DNA of 64,000 bases, taken from NCBI GenBank assembly GCA_020630065.1, contig JAHDCC010000001.1, positions 237,566-301,565 of the forward strand. The letters run 5' to 3'. A model generated the notes under the pieces. That model did not search any database. It saw nothing but the letters and a program-made list of their open reading frames with translations, and was not told the DNA's origin. The translations under genes were made by a program, and so were the position numbers. The number at the start of each line of letters is the position of its first letter. Positions within the stretch are counted from its first letter, which is position 1. Below, in pieces: positions 26,340-35,707 of this stretch. The DNA comes from Acidimicrobiales bacterium. Lineage in GTDB: Bacteria; Actinomycetota; Acidimicrobiia; Acidimicrobiales; SZUA-35.

Positions 26340-27839
26340 GTGGCAGTTCCTAAAGTCGTTGGCATCGAAACAGAATTTGGCATCATGCAGCGGGGGTCTG
26401 AAGAGTGGAACCCCGTATCAGCTTCGTCGCTGCTGATAAATTCCTATGTGCGAAGCATGAGCCGGCATGTCGTACACCAGAATTCGCCGGTGGCATGGGA
26501 CTTTGTCGACGAAAACCCGGGAGCAGATGCTCGAGATGAACTATCCGAAGACTCGTCTCCTCCAGCAGTAGAAACTCATCTGGTTAACGCTGTTCTCACA
26601 AACGGCGCTAGGTACTACGTCGACCATGCTCACCCTGAGCTTTCAACCCCAGAGTGTCGTGACGCCTTATCGGTTGTCTTGTACGACCGAGCCGCCGAGC
26701 TTATTCTTATCGACTCGATGGCGGCCGCTACCGCCAGCCTTCCACCTGGCGAAGAGCTAATAATTTACAAAGATAACAGCGACCGGAAAGGCAACGCCTA
26801 TGGTTGTCACGAAAACTATCTTCTCGATAGGGCTATCCCCTTTGGTCAGATAATCACAGCCGCTACCGCTCACTTCGTCACGCGCCAAATCTTTACCGGT
26901 TCAGGCAAGGTCGGCACCGAATGGCCAGATCATAGTGTTGACTACCAGATCACGCAGCGAGCTGAACACTTCGAAGAACCTGTCGGTCTCGAGACCACAC
27001 TCAAACGTCCGATCGTGAACACCCGAGACGAACCACACTCGGACAGCAAGAAGTATCGACGGCTCCACGTAATCACTGGCGACGCCAACATGAGTCAGGT
27101 GGCGACATTCTTAAAGGTCGGTACGTCGGCGATAATTTTTGCCATGCTCGAAGACGAAATGTTTGACCGCAGTATCGAGTTTCGGAAACCGGTCGAGGCA
27201 ATGCACAAGGTCAGTCACGATCTTTCATTGTCGGTTCCTTTAGAGCTGGCCGATGGGCGGAAGATGACTGCACTCGAGTTGCAGTGGGATCTGTTTGAAC
27301 AGGCAACGAGATGGAAACAGGAACGGGGCCTTGAAGCCGTTGGTGAAGAATGCGGTGACAAGGTATTGACTAGATGGCAACAAATTTTGCATGGGCTTGA
27401 GACCGATCCGTCATCTCTGTCAAACCAGATCGACTGGATCGCCAAACGTCGTATTCTAGAAGGGTTTATCGACCGTCATAGCTGTGATTGGTCAGACCAA
27501 CGACTCAAAGCCTTAGACCTGCAATATCACGACTTACGCCCTTCCAAATCGCTCGCTGCAAGAGCTGGGTTGGAGAGAATCGTTGATGATGTAGATGCCA
27601 AGTTAGCCATGACCGAACCCCCAAGAGATACCCGGGCATACTTTCGAGGAAAATGTCTACAGAATTTTTCCGAAGACGTTGTAGCCGCCAATTGGGACTC
27701 AATCGTGTTCGACGTCGGAGATGAACCACTTCGCCGGGTTCCCATGTTGGAGCCCTTACGGGGCACAGCAGACCACGTTGAGGGGATTCTAGATCAGTGC
27801 ACGAGCGCAGCGGAATTGTTAGAACGCCTTGCGGGTTAG
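26340..27839 (+). CDS. dop: Pup deamidase/depupylase Dop
   Basis: Glutamine-synthetase-fold enzyme that removes Pup from substrates and deamidates Pup-Gln where needed. The 499-residue protein starts with VVGIETEFGI, which carries the ATP/Mg-binding Glu, contains the loop near residues 40-75 that distinguishes Dop from PafA, and keeps KDNSDRKGNAYGCHENY and NTRDEPH. GTG start with GAGGA just upstream, 28 nt after mpa. Because Pup here already ends in Glu, the essential job should be depupylation. Confidence 0.94.
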   Translation: MAVPKVVGIETEFGIMQRGSEEWNPVSASSLLINSYVRSMSRHVVHQNSPVAWDFVDENPGADARDELSEDSSPPAVETHLVNAVLTNGARYYVDHAHPELSTPECRDALSVVLYDRAAELILIDSMAAATASLPPGEELIIYKDNSDRKGNAYGCHENYLLDRAIPFGQIITAATAHFVTRQIFTGSGKVGTEWPDHSVDYQITQRAEHFEEPVGLETTLKRPIVNTRDEPHSDSKKYRRLHVITGDANMSQVATFLKVGTSAIIFAMLEDEMFDRSIEFRKPVEAMHKVSHDLSLSVPLELADGRKMTALELQWDLFEQATRWKQERGLEAVGEECGDKVLTRWQQILHGLETDPSSLSNQIDWIAKRRILEGFIDRHSCDWSDQRLKALDLQYHDLRPSKSLAARAGLERIVDDVDAKLAMTEPPRDTRAYFRGKCLQNFSEDVVAANWDSIVFDVGDEPLRRVPMLEPLRGTADHVEGILDQCTSAAELLERLAG

Positions 27840-27950
27840 CTACAAAATATATTCGACGATTTATCTCGCTGCGGCTAATTTGATTTCATAAGTGTCCGAC
27901 TCTGATGAGATAATGGGACCCAGAAACGCACGAGCGTGAGGTGGCAAACT

Positions 27951-28148
27951 ATGGCTGATCAAGAATTTAAGAAGAAAAGTTCTCGCCGAGAACCAGAGCA
28001 GGTAGAAGAAGAAACCACAGTCGCTACGAATGAGTCTGGCGAGGCACTGAAGGCTGAGCTTGACGACCTGTTAGACGAAATTGATGATGTCTTAGAAACA
28101 AATGCAGAGGATTTCGTAAAAAGCTACATCCAAAAGGGTGGTGAGTAG
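27951..28148 (+). CDS. pup: Prokaryotic ubiquitin-like protein Pup
   Basis: 65-residue, acidic, mostly disordered modifier attached to lysines by PafA. It has a Lys/Arg-rich N-terminus for Mpa engagement, a central helical LDDLLDEIDDVLE segment and the end FVKSYIQKGGE. The encoded C-terminal Glu means no deamidation is required before ligation. An in-frame GTG lies 15 nt upstream, but GAGGTGG sits ahead of ATG 27951. It lies between dop and prcB, the standard order. Confidence 0.95.
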   Translation: MADQEFKKKSSRREPEQVEEETTVATNESGEALKAELDDLLDEIDDVLETNAEDFVKSYIQKGGE

Positions 28149-28186
28149 GCCCCGGCTGCCAGCTGGAACGCTAAGCTCTGAAACGT

Positions 28187-28987
28187 ATGACGCTTCCTAC
28201 CTTTAACCCTTCTGACGATCCAGGCCCAAGTTTCTCTGGTCTGCTGGACCGCCTCGGGCACAACCGAATGTTCGAAAACGCCGAAAACGAGAACTCGCTG
28301 GAAATAACTCACGGCACAACCGTGGTCGCAGCGAAATTTGCTGACGGTGTCATCATCGCCGGTGATCGGCGCGCGACATCGGGCAACCTTATTAGCCACC
28401 GGAACATGCAGAAAGTCTTCGAGGCTGACAAATGGTCTGGTGTCGCTATTGCCGGAGCCGCTGGCCCCGCAATCGAGATGGTCAAACTATTCCAGCTCCA
28501 GCTTCAACACTATGAGAAAGTCGAAGGTCACGCTCTCTCACTGGAGGGTAAAGCGAATCAACTCTCACAGATGCTTCGTAATCATCTTCCAGCCGCCATG
28601 GCAGGAATGGTCGTCGTGCCCCTTTTCGCTGGGTTTGATCGGCGACGCGGCTTCGGTCGACTGTTTGCATACGACGTAACCGGCGGCCGCTACGAAGAAG
28701 AAGACTTCGTGGCATCTGGCTCGGGTTCGCTGTTTGCCCGAACCGTCATCAAGATGGGCTACAAGGCTACCAATGACCACGACACCGCAGTCGATCTGAT
28801 GATCAAAGCTCTGTTCACTGCCGCCGACGACGATTCGGCGACCGGGGGACCAGATAGTATGCGAGGCATTTACCCGATCGTTGCTTCGATAACCAGTGAC
28901 GGATACACAGAACTCGACGAGTCTGACATAGCCAATCGGTTCGAACGGGTCCTGGCAGAATTTGCTGAAGGAGGGAGCCAGTCATGA
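28187..28987 (+). CDS. prcB: Proteasome beta subunit PrcB
   Basis: Catalytic subunit of the 20S proteasome. 266 residues with a ~43-residue propeptide; autocleavage after ...EITHG would expose Thr44 (TTVVAAKFADG) as nucleophile. Supporting catalytic residues are in IIAGDRRAT (Asp) and NMQKVF (Lys). The stop overlaps the prcA start by 4 nt. TAAGCT occurs 9 nt before the ATG, slightly beyond the leaderless spacing seen elsewhere. Confidence 0.96.
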   Translation: MTLPTFNPSDDPGPSFSGLLDRLGHNRMFENAENENSLEITHGTTVVAAKFADGVIIAGDRRATSGNLISHRNMQKVFEADKWSGVAIAGAAGPAIEMVKLFQLQLQHYEKVEGHALSLEGKANQLSQMLRNHLPAAMAGMVVVPLFAGFDRRRGFGRLFAYDVTGGRYEEEDFVASGSGSLFARTVIKMGYKATNDHDTAVDLMIKALFTAADDDSATGGPDSMRGIYPIVASITSDGYTELDESDIANRFERVLAEFAEGGSQS

Positions 28988-29661
28988 ATATGCCGTTCTA
29001 CGTAGCACCAGAACAGTTAATGAAAGATCGGGCTGACTTCGCCCAAAAAGGCATTGCCCGGGGCCGCAGCTTAGTCGCCGTCGAATACGACGCAGGAGTG
29101 TTGCTCTGCGCAGAAAACCCTTCACGTAACTTGCGTAAAGTCTCCGAGATATACGACCGTATGGCTTTCGCCGGAGTCGGCCGTTACAACGAATACGATC
29201 AGCTTCGCATAGCGGGAATTCGCCACGCCGATATGAAAGGCTTCACCTACAGTCGCGACGACGTAGACGCTCAGGCTTTGGCAAACCAATACGCTCAAAT
29301 GTTAGGCCAGATTTTCACGCACGAAACCAAACCGCTTGAGGTTGAAATTTTGGTTGTGGCGGTTGGCTTTGACACCGATGGTGATCGTATGTTCCACATT
29401 CGCTACGACGGTTCCGTAACCGACGAGAACGGTTTTGCCGCTCTCGGTGGAAGTGCCGAGGCGATTCGAGATCGGCTCGAAACGACTCACACCGCTGACG
29501 CAGATATGGCTGCCTCGCTTAACGTCGCGGTCAAAGCGCTCAGTGGTGATGATCGGGTTCTCACCCCAAACGAAATCGAAGTCGCTGTACTTGAGCGTCT
29601 TGATGGGGGACGTTGTTTCCGACGGTTCGAGAACGGCGAAATAGCAGATCTTCTGGCGTAG
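28984..29661 (+). CDS. prcA: Proteasome alpha subunit PrcA
   Basis: Structural outer-ring subunit of the 20S proteasome, docking site for the ATPase tail. The 225-residue protein begins MNMPFYVAPEQLMKDRADFA, the gating N-terminus typical of PrcA, followed by KGIARGRSLVAVEYDAGVLL and NPSRNLRKVSEIYDR. The ATGA overlap with prcB points to coupled translation of the two subunits. Confidence 0.95.
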   Translation: MNMPFYVAPEQLMKDRADFAQKGIARGRSLVAVEYDAGVLLCAENPSRNLRKVSEIYDRMAFAGVGRYNEYDQLRIAGIRHADMKGFTYSRDDVDAQALANQYAQMLGQIFTHETKPLEVEILVVAVGFDTDGDRMFHIRYDGSVTDENGFAALGGSAEAIRDRLETTHTADADMAASLNVAVKALSGDDRVLTPNEIEVAVLERLDGGRCFRRFENGEIADLLA

Positions 29662-29758
29662 CCCTTCACAGAGCACAGAATACGGCCGCAAATCGTTGGC
29701 TTAGTGCACTTGTGAGTATTCGGTGACCGTGAACCCTACTCGACTTGACGGCATGCGC

Positions 29759-29764
29759 TAAGTT
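29759..29764 (+). promoter_or_regulatory. Leaderless -10 element before pafA
   Basis: TAAGTT lies 6 nt before the GTG of pafA in the 109-nt gap after prcA. It suggests that the ligase is transcribed separately from the proteasome subunits. Confidence 0.55.
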
Positions 29765-29770
29765 AGTCGT

Positions 29771-31132
29771 GTGTTCTCTCGACGAATCTTTGGCATAGAA
29801 ACTGAATACGGCGTTACCTGTACTTCTAACGGTCAGCGTCGTTTAAGCCCCGATGAGGTAGCACGCTACCTCTTCCGGCGCGTCGTCTCGTGGGGTCGAT
29901 CTTCGAACGTCTTTTTGGTGAACGGGGCCCGACTATATCTTGATGTTGGGTCACATCCCGAGTACGCGACCGCCGAATGTGATTCGGTTGGCCAAGTCGT
30001 AGTTCACGACAAAGCTGGCGAACGCATACTGGAAGAGTTGCTTGGGTCGGCTGAACGACGACTTCAGGAAGAGGGAATTCAAGGTCGAATCCATTTGTTC
30101 AAGAACAATACGGATTCGGCCGGCAATTCCTACGGCTGCCACGAAAACTATTTAACAACCAGAGTGGACGATCTCAGCTACTACAACGAAGTCCTAATCC
30201 CGTTTCTGGTTACCCGACAGATCTATGCCGGTGCTGGCAAGGTGCTCCAGACAGCCCGTGGTTCTACCTTTGTTTTAAGCCAACGAGCAGAACATATTTG
30301 GGAAGGTGTTTCCTCGGCTACGACACGCTCCAGGCCGATAATCAACACTAGGGACGAGCCACACGCCGACGCTGAACATTTCCGTCGCCTCCATGTCATC
30401 GTCGGTGACTCAAATATGAGTGAATACACCACCTATCTCAAGGTCGGCGCCATGGCCGTCATTCTTCGGATGGTTGAAGATGACTCGTGTACCATGCCAG
30501 ACTTCACGTTAGAGAACCCAATTCGCGCTATCCGCGAGATCAGTCATGACCTTGAGATCCAACGCAAAGTACGATTAGCGAGTGGTCGCGAGATGACGGC
30601 GCTCGAAATTCAGAGCGACCTTTTGGCCCGGGCACTTCGGTACGCAGAGACCAGGGGACTGCCCGACGACGAGCTGCGAGCCCTCGAAATGTGGGAAGAA
30701 ACTATGGCCCAGATGGAGGTCGATCCGTTCGCGATGGGTCGCCAACTAGATTGGGTGATTAAGTACAATCTGATCGAGCAGTACCGGAAAAAACACGGCA
30801 TCGAGCTTGGTCATCCAAGAGTGGCGCTTCTCGATCTGCAATATCACGATATCCGTACCGACAGTGGTGTGTTCTATCGTCTGCAGGACCGGAATTTGGT
30901 AGAGCGAACTATGGATGACCAAGAAGCGTTAGACGCCATAGACGAACCTCCCCAAACCACTAGGGCGAAGCTTCGAGGCGATTTCGTACGACAAGCCAAA
31001 GAAAAAAAGCGGGACTACACAGTGGATTGGGTTCACCTTAAGCTCAACGACCAGAACCAGCGGACCGTGTTGTGTAAGAATCCATTTACCCATGAAGATG
31101 AACGTGTCGCTAAACTCATCGAAGGACTCTAG
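29771..31132 (+). CDS. pafA: Pup-protein ligase PafA
   Basis: Couples the C-terminal Glu of Pup to substrate lysines using ATP. The 453-residue protein has the GIETEYGV N-terminal motif, the [17 protein letters not shown] segment, [19 protein letters not shown] and the C-terminal domain. It lacks the Dop-specific insertion, which separates it from the paralogue at 26340. GTG start with a -10 element and no ribosome site. Confidence 0.95.
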   Translation: MFSRRIFGIETEYGVTCTSNGQRRLSPDEVARYLFRRVVSWGRSSNVFLVNGARLYLDVGSHPEYATAECDSVGQVVVHDKAGERILEELLGSAERRLQEEGIQGRIHLFKNNTDSAGNSYGCHENYLTTRVDDLSYYNEVLIPFLVTRQIYAGAGKVLQTARGSTFVLSQRAEHIWEGVSSATTRSRPIINTRDEPHADAEHFRRLHVIVGDSNMSEYTTYLKVGAMAVILRMVEDDSCTMPDFTLENPIRAIREISHDLEIQRKVRLASGREMTALEIQSDLLARALRYAETRGLPDDELRALEMWEETMAQMEVDPFAMGRQLDWVIKYNLIEQYRKKHGIELGHPRVALLDLQYHDIRTDSGVFYRLQDRNLVERTMDDQEALDAIDEPPQTTRAKLRGDFVRQAKEKKRDYTVDWVHLKLNDQNQRTVLCKNPFTHEDERVAKLIEGL

Positions 31133-31149
31133 AACACAGAGGGTACGGA

Positions 31150-32079
31150 GTGAGTAAACTTGAACGGCTGCTGAACTTGACGGCGGTCTTGTTAGACACA
31201 GCTCGACCGTTGTCGGCTGAACAGATTCGGGCTAAAGTCCACGGTTACCCACCAGCTGGGTCTGCTTTTCATCGGGCGTTTGAACGAGACAAAGACGATC
31301 TTCGGGTGTTAGGAATTCCCCTCCTGGTCGAACGAGTCCCAGCTACCGATCCGCCACAAGACGGTTACAGAATTAACGCCGACGAATACTACCTGCCGGA
31401 CCCTGCACTCGAACCAGATGAGTTAGCATCACTACACCTCGCTTCGATAGCGGTACGGGTCGATGGTTTAGCCGATGAAGAAGCCTTGTGGAAGCTAGGC
31501 GGACAAGACGACGTTGTCAACGGTGAACCGCTGGTGGCGAGTCTTCCCTCAAACCCGATTCTTGTGCCTATCTTTCAGGCCATCACAAATAAACGCCAAC
31601 TATCGTTTGTGTACGGCGATCAGAAAAGACAAGTTGATCCTTGGCGTCTGGACTTTCGCCGAGGACGCTGGTATCTGAGCGGATTTGATCACTCCAGGCA
31701 AGCAGAACGAAGTTTTCGTCTCGATCGAGTCGATGGCGATGTCGAGATGACGGGTTCGGTAGAAAATGAACCGACACCAAGTCCTGGGAAGGCGTCCGAT
31801 CGAAAAGGATGGGAGCTCGGAGAGTCTGAAACCATCGACGTCCAACTTCGTGTAGATAAAGACCTGGTAGAAACGGTCAGCCATCAACTGGGTGAGAACA
31901 AGCAGCGAAGTGAACAACCAAACCCAGATGGCTCTGTCACCTTTACCGTGCCAGTGAGCAATCGGGAAGCATTTAGAAGTTTTGCGTTGGGGTTTCTTGA
32001 ACACGTCGAGGTAGTTGAACCACCAGAGATGCGTAACGACATGATCGATTGGCTCACACGGTTTAAGGAAAACAAATGA
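31150..32079 (+). CDS. pafB: WYL-domain regulator PafB
   Basis: 309-residue transcriptional regulator: N-terminal winged helix (1-70, SKLERLLNLTAVLLDTARPLSAEQI), a linker, then a WYL-type domain (~140-220, with RQVDPWRLDFRRGRWYLSGFD) and a C-terminal extension. With PafC it activates the LexA-independent DNA damage response in mycobacteria. It begins 17 nt after pafA with GTG and GAGGG upstream, and overlaps pafC by 4 nt. Confidence 0.92.
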   Translation: MSKLERLLNLTAVLLDTARPLSAEQIRAKVHGYPPAGSAFHRAFERDKDDLRVLGIPLLVERVPATDPPQDGYRINADEYYLPDPALEPDELASLHLASIAVRVDGLADEEALWKLGGQDDVVNGEPLVASLPSNPILVPIFQAITNKRQLSFVYGDQKRQVDPWRLDFRRGRWYLSGFDHSRQAERSFRLDRVDGDVEMTGSVENEPTPSPGKASDRKGWELGESETIDVQLRVDKDLVETVSHQLGENKQRSEQPNPDGSVTFTVPVSNREAFRSFALGFLEHVEVVEPPEMRNDMIDWLTRFKENK

Positions 32080-33044
32080 GTCGGATTACTGCCCCAGACC
32101 GTCTTCGGCGGGTACTCGCGATTGTGCCGTGGATTGTTGCTAATCCCGGTCATAGCGTCGTTGATGTCGCCGCCAGGTTTGGGCTAACAGAAAAGGCGCT
32201 ATTGGATGACCTGGCTGTTGTGTATATGGTCGGTCTACCTCCATACTCGCCTGATGCGTTAGTAGAAGTCGTAATCGACGAAGATGGCTGTGTCTCTATC
32301 GACTTGGCCGAGTTCTTCTCCCGCCCGTTGAAGCTCACGCCTGGCCAAGGCCTCGCCTTGTTGGCAGCGTCAGATGCGTTTCTTTCGGTCCCCGGAGTGG
32401 AAGAAGACGGTTCACTAGCGAGGGCTTTAACGAAATTGGGAGCCACGCTTGGTGTTGTGAACAGCGAGAATCGTTCGACGCTGGACGTCCAGCTTGGCGA
32501 TGTTGAGGAACGTGTGTTGGTTGTTTTGAAAGAGGCGACTGCTGACTGCACCGATGTCGTACTCGACTATTATTCGTTCGGCCGAGATTCAATGTCGACA
32601 CGAAGGGTGAGTCCGTGGCGGGTCTTTTCAGACTCTGGAGCCTGGTATGTTCACGGCTGGTGTAACAAAGCTCAGGGGGAGCGGGTATTCAGGTTAGATC
32701 GGATCGCATCAATCGAGCCCACTAGCGATCGGAGTGAACATCAACCAAGCGATGAGGGAACGTCTACCAGTATTTTTCATCCCCGCCCGGACGATCCCAG
32801 AATCCGACTACGGCTCTCTTCATCTGTGGCATGGGTGGTCGAAGCATATCCCTGTGAGACTGTTGAGCATCTCGAAAATGGAGACGTCGAAGTTTCGATG
32901 GTTATCACCGCAGAAGCATGGCTGTTCCGTCTACTTCTTCGTCTTGGACCGGATTGCGAAATTCTCGATGCGTCGTCGCTGGGTGACGTTTCTACCGGAG
33001 TCGCCGCAGCGGCTTCAAAGATTCTTGATCGTTACTCTGTCTGA
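32076..33044 (+). CDS. pafC: WYL-domain regulator PafC
   Basis: 322-residue partner of PafB, starting inside its last codons. It has a winged-helix N-terminus (DRLRRVLAIVPWIVANPGHSV), a WYL core with VSPWRVFSDSGAWYVHGWC and a C-terminal WCX-like extension. Paired PafB and PafC genes form a functional heterodimer in mycobacteria. Confidence 0.9.
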   Translation: MSRITAPDRLRRVLAIVPWIVANPGHSVVDVAARFGLTEKALLDDLAVVYMVGLPPYSPDALVEVVIDEDGCVSIDLAEFFSRPLKLTPGQGLALLAASDAFLSVPGVEEDGSLARALTKLGATLGVVNSENRSTLDVQLGDVEERVLVVLKEATADCTDVVLDYYSFGRDSMSTRRVSPWRVFSDSGAWYVHGWCNKAQGERVFRLDRIASIEPTSDRSEHQPSDEGTSTSIFHPRPDDPRIRLRLSSSVAWVVEAYPCETVEHLENGDVEVSMVITAEAWLFRLLLRLGPDCEILDASSLGDVSTGVAAAASKILDRYSV

Positions 33045-33068
33045 TCGACTAATGCGAGCTTTATAAGC

Positions 33069-33074
33069 TACGCT
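33069..33074 (+). promoter_or_regulatory. Leaderless -10 element before lepB
   Basis: TACGCT lies 6 nt before the GTG at 33081. Confidence 0.45.
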
Positions 33075-33080
33075 AACGGC

Positions 33081-33671
33081 GTGGTACTTAATCCCGAGCC
33101 TGACGTGACAGATATTGAGCTAGACGACGATAGTGACGGTGAATACTCTACTCGCAGCAGCGTTTTTGAGTGGGCCGTAGTTATCGTGTCGGCCGTTGTC
33201 TTCGCCCTTTTGCTCAGGACCTTTGTGGTGGCAGCGTTTTGGATCCCGTCTGGGTCGATGGAACCGACGTTGGAGATAAACGACCGGGTATTGGTCAATA
33301 AACTTAGCTACACAACTGGCGAGATCAGCCGAGGCGACATTGTTGTCATACGCCGGGAAGAAGTGTTACCGGGACAAACCAAGGACCTTATCAAACGGGT
33401 AATTGCCTTTTCTGGTGAGAGCATTGAGGTGCGGGAAGACACCGTTTTCATCGACGGTGAAGCGATCGACGAGTCCGACTATCTCGCTGACAACGTTCCC
33501 GAAGACGATTTTGGCCCATTTGAAGTACCAGAAGGAACGATTTTTGTTCTCGGAGACAACCGATCAAACTCAGATGATTCAGCCAAAGGGCTAGGCCCGG
33601 TCAACGAAGAACAAGTTGTTGGTCGCGCTTTTGTAAGATTCTGGCCCCTTAACCGTGCTGGTGGTCTGTAA
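33081..33671 (+). CDS. lepB: Signal peptidase I
   Basis: Membrane-bound Ser/Lys protease that removes signal peptides from exported proteins. The 196-residue protein has an acidic ~28-residue cytoplasmic N-terminus, one transmembrane helix (~31-52), the nucleophile Ser59 in IPSGSMEPT, the general base Lys105 in DLIKRVIAF and the late GDNRSNSDDSAKGLGPV box. A second, larger signal peptidase follows 67 nt downstream. Confidence 0.93.
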   Translation: MVLNPEPDVTDIELDDDSDGEYSTRSSVFEWAVVIVSAVVFALLLRTFVVAAFWIPSGSMEPTLEINDRVLVNKLSYTTGEISRGDIVVIRREEVLPGQTKDLIKRVIAFSGESIEVREDTVFIDGEAIDESDYLADNVPEDDFGPFEVPEGTIFVLGDNRSNSDDSAKGLGPVNEEQVVGRAFVRFWPLNRAGGL

Positions 33672-33724
33672 GAGAAGCCGTCCCGGCAACCAAACCAGCC
33701 GTATGTTTAGATCAGGTTACCAGA

Positions 33725-33730
33725 TACCCT
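33725..33730 (+). promoter_or_regulatory. Possible leaderless -10 element before the second signal peptidase
   Basis: TACCCT lies 8 nt before the GTG at 33739. Confidence 0.4.
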
Positions 33731-33738
33731 TGAAGTAA

Positions 33739-35268
33739 GTGGCTCGTGATCGTCCTCCCCCCAACTGGTCAGGTTCCTCCAATCCAGATCGTGATTTTGA
33801 AGGTCGTGAGCGGGATGGTTGGTCTACTGACGACAGTGCACATGACGGCCATGTGCCCAACGTCGCCGACTTTGGTCCCGAAACTAACGCTTTTCTTTGG
33901 GCCCTCGAGGGTGAACCTGACCCGTTCGCAGACAGCCCTGCCCCACAATTTACTGGTTCAGTCGAACAAGTAAATACCGGAGTCGTCCAATCTCGGGCCG
34001 ACTTCTACGATGAAGACGATTTTGTCGATGACGGTCAGCCAGTCGAACAAGGCCAATATTTCGCTGAAGATTTAGGAAATCGCGAGCCGCCAGAGCCCTA
34101 CTATCAATCTGAGAATGGCTTCGTTGACCGCCCTCGAGGCGACAACGTCAACCAGCTTCAAAGGCCCGACCAGCGATCGAATCTGGACGAAAACGATGGG
34201 GTGGATCCTCGGTACCAGACCGGCCAGACTCAATTCTATGACGAGCCATACCCTTCACATGAGGTGCCGTCATCGCGTGGAGGGTTCGATGACGACGTCA
34301 CGGAAGAACCGGTCGAACATGTCGAGATGTTCGACCCCGCTACGTCGGGACAGTTTTCTAACGAAGACTACGATTTCAGCCACGAATACTCTGAGGAGCA
34401 GCTCCGTCTCCCGGCCTTCGAAAATATCGACCCACCCCACCACCGTCAAAACGACGAGTGGTTTGATCAGAACAACATTCGAGAACCAGAAATCTCCCAG
34501 TTTCGGAGCGATAACAGCGAAGACCTAGGTGACTATCGTGCCGGGATCCAACGCGACGTTGTTTCAGAGAACACGAACAGTGTTCAGTATCCGGCCGCTG
34601 ACGAGCTACGACACGACAACGATTATTACGACGACTACGAAGAAGAACTATACGAACCAGATCGGCGTCAGCGCCCGTCCCGACCCAGACGTCGTCCAAG
34701 ACAACCGAAGGACGGCTACGTTGTTGAAAGTAAATCCAAAAGCAATAAGATTCGAGACCAACTAATCGAGATTCTGTTTTTGGTAGTTCCAACGATCATT
34801 TTGGTGCTGCTAGTAAGAAGCTTTGTTGTCTCACCGTTTCTGGTGCCAACTCCGTCGATGGAACCGACGCTTGAAATAGGCGATCGTGTTCTCGTGAACA
34901 AATTAAGCTACCGGGTTGGTGACGTCAGCCGAGGGGACATTGTTGTTGTGCAGCTTGATACTGAAGAAGGTGAAAAGGTCATTATCAAACGAGCTATTGG
35001 CTTGCCGGGTGAAACTGTCGAGATACGCAACAACCAGGTAATCATCAACGGCAAACTAGCTCTCGAAGAGTCGGACTATTTAGAAGATGATGCGGTCAAC
35101 GCAGACTTTGGGCCGGTAAGGATACCTCCCGATGAACTGTTCCTTCTCGGCGACAACCGTGAAGTATCCGATGATTCGTCAAAGGAGCTGGGCCCAGTGC
35201 CCGTGGACCGGGTTGTAGGACGGGCCTTTGTCAGGTTCTGGCCGATGGGCCGGTTCGGCTCGTTGTAG
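33739..35268 (+). CDS. Signal peptidase I with a long acidic N-terminal extension
   Basis: 509 residues. The last ~165 form a complete signal peptidase: transmembrane helix (~342-363), Ser373 in PTPSMEPT, Lys417 in IIKRAIGLPGE and the GDNREVSDDSSKELGPV box. The first ~340 are polar, rich in Asp, Glu, Gln, Tyr and Pro, with no recognisable domain, ending in a basic RRQRPSRPRRRPRQP stretch before the helix. The extension should face the cytoplasm. It is a tandem paralogue of the gene upstream, with substitutions around the nucleophile (PTPS for PSGS). Confidence 0.9.
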   Translation: MARDRPPPNWSGSSNPDRDFEGRERDGWSTDDSAHDGHVPNVADFGPETNAFLWALEGEPDPFADSPAPQFTGSVEQVNTGVVQSRADFYDEDDFVDDGQPVEQGQYFAEDLGNREPPEPYYQSENGFVDRPRGDNVNQLQRPDQRSNLDENDGVDPRYQTGQTQFYDEPYPSHEVPSSRGGFDDDVTEEPVEHVEMFDPATSGQFSNEDYDFSHEYSEEQLRLPAFENIDPPHHRQNDEWFDQNNIREPEISQFRSDNSEDLGDYRAGIQRDVVSENTNSVQYPAADELRHDNDYYDDYEEELYEPDRRQRPSRPRRRPRQPKDGYVVESKSKSNKIRDQLIEILFLVVPTIILVLLVRSFVVSPFLVPTPSMEPTLEIGDRVLVNKLSYRVGDVSRGDIVVVQLDTEEGEKVIIKRAIGLPGETVEIRNNQVIINGKLALEESDYLEDDAVNADFGPVRIPPDELFLLGDNREVSDDSSKELGPVPVDRVVGRAFVRFWPMGRFGSL

Positions 35269-35272
35269 CGAC

Positions 35273-35707
35273 CTAGCTAACTATTTCAGAGAACGATGCA
35301 TAATGATCGGCGGTGTAAAACCGTTCGCCATCGTCACCAGCGACGATTCTTCTGGCCCCACGATCAGGCGACCCGGGAGTGTCGACCGTGAACTCTCGAT
35401 AGTGCCCGATTTCCTGATCGGGGAGCAGACCTTCTCGGTTCTGAAAGGTACTGCCGTCTTTGCGGTACGGGTATGGGCCGTTGGATTCGATACGATCAAG
35501 AGTTTCGCGTGCCTCTGCAGGCAAACTATCGACTTGTACGGAGGGCAAATCCGAAAAACGTTCGGCACTTGAGGCAGCGCCGGGGTCTGCCGGGTCGACT
35601 GAGCTTTCGGAGGAATCAAGAAGTTGTTGGCCGCCCAAAATGGCTAGAGCCAGAGCCATCACTACTGCTACTAATTTGGCGCGCATATCAGCTCGCAACA
35701 CTGTCAA
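35273..35707 (-). CDS. Secreted guanyl-specific ribonuclease, barnase/N1-T1 family
   Basis: 144 residues with an N-terminal hydrophobic signal (~8-26), a linker, then a ribonuclease domain: LPAEARETLDRIESNGPYPY, the FQNREGLLP segment, YREFTVDTPGSPDRGARRIV with catalytic Glu and Arg, and a terminal YTADHYASF with catalytic His. Such enzymes cut single-stranded RNA after G outside the cell. No barstar-like inhibitor gene is adjacent. The first possible start is a TTG overlapping the stop of the GDPD-like gene; an ATG at 35686 is an alternative start. Confidence 0.85.
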   Translation of the reverse strand: MTVLRADMRAKLVAVVMALALAILGGQQLLDSSESSVDPADPGAASSAERFSDLPSVQVDSLPAEARETLDRIESNGPYPYRKDGSTFQNREGLLPDQEIGHYREFTVDTPGSPDRGARRIVAGDDGERFYTADHYASFSEIVS

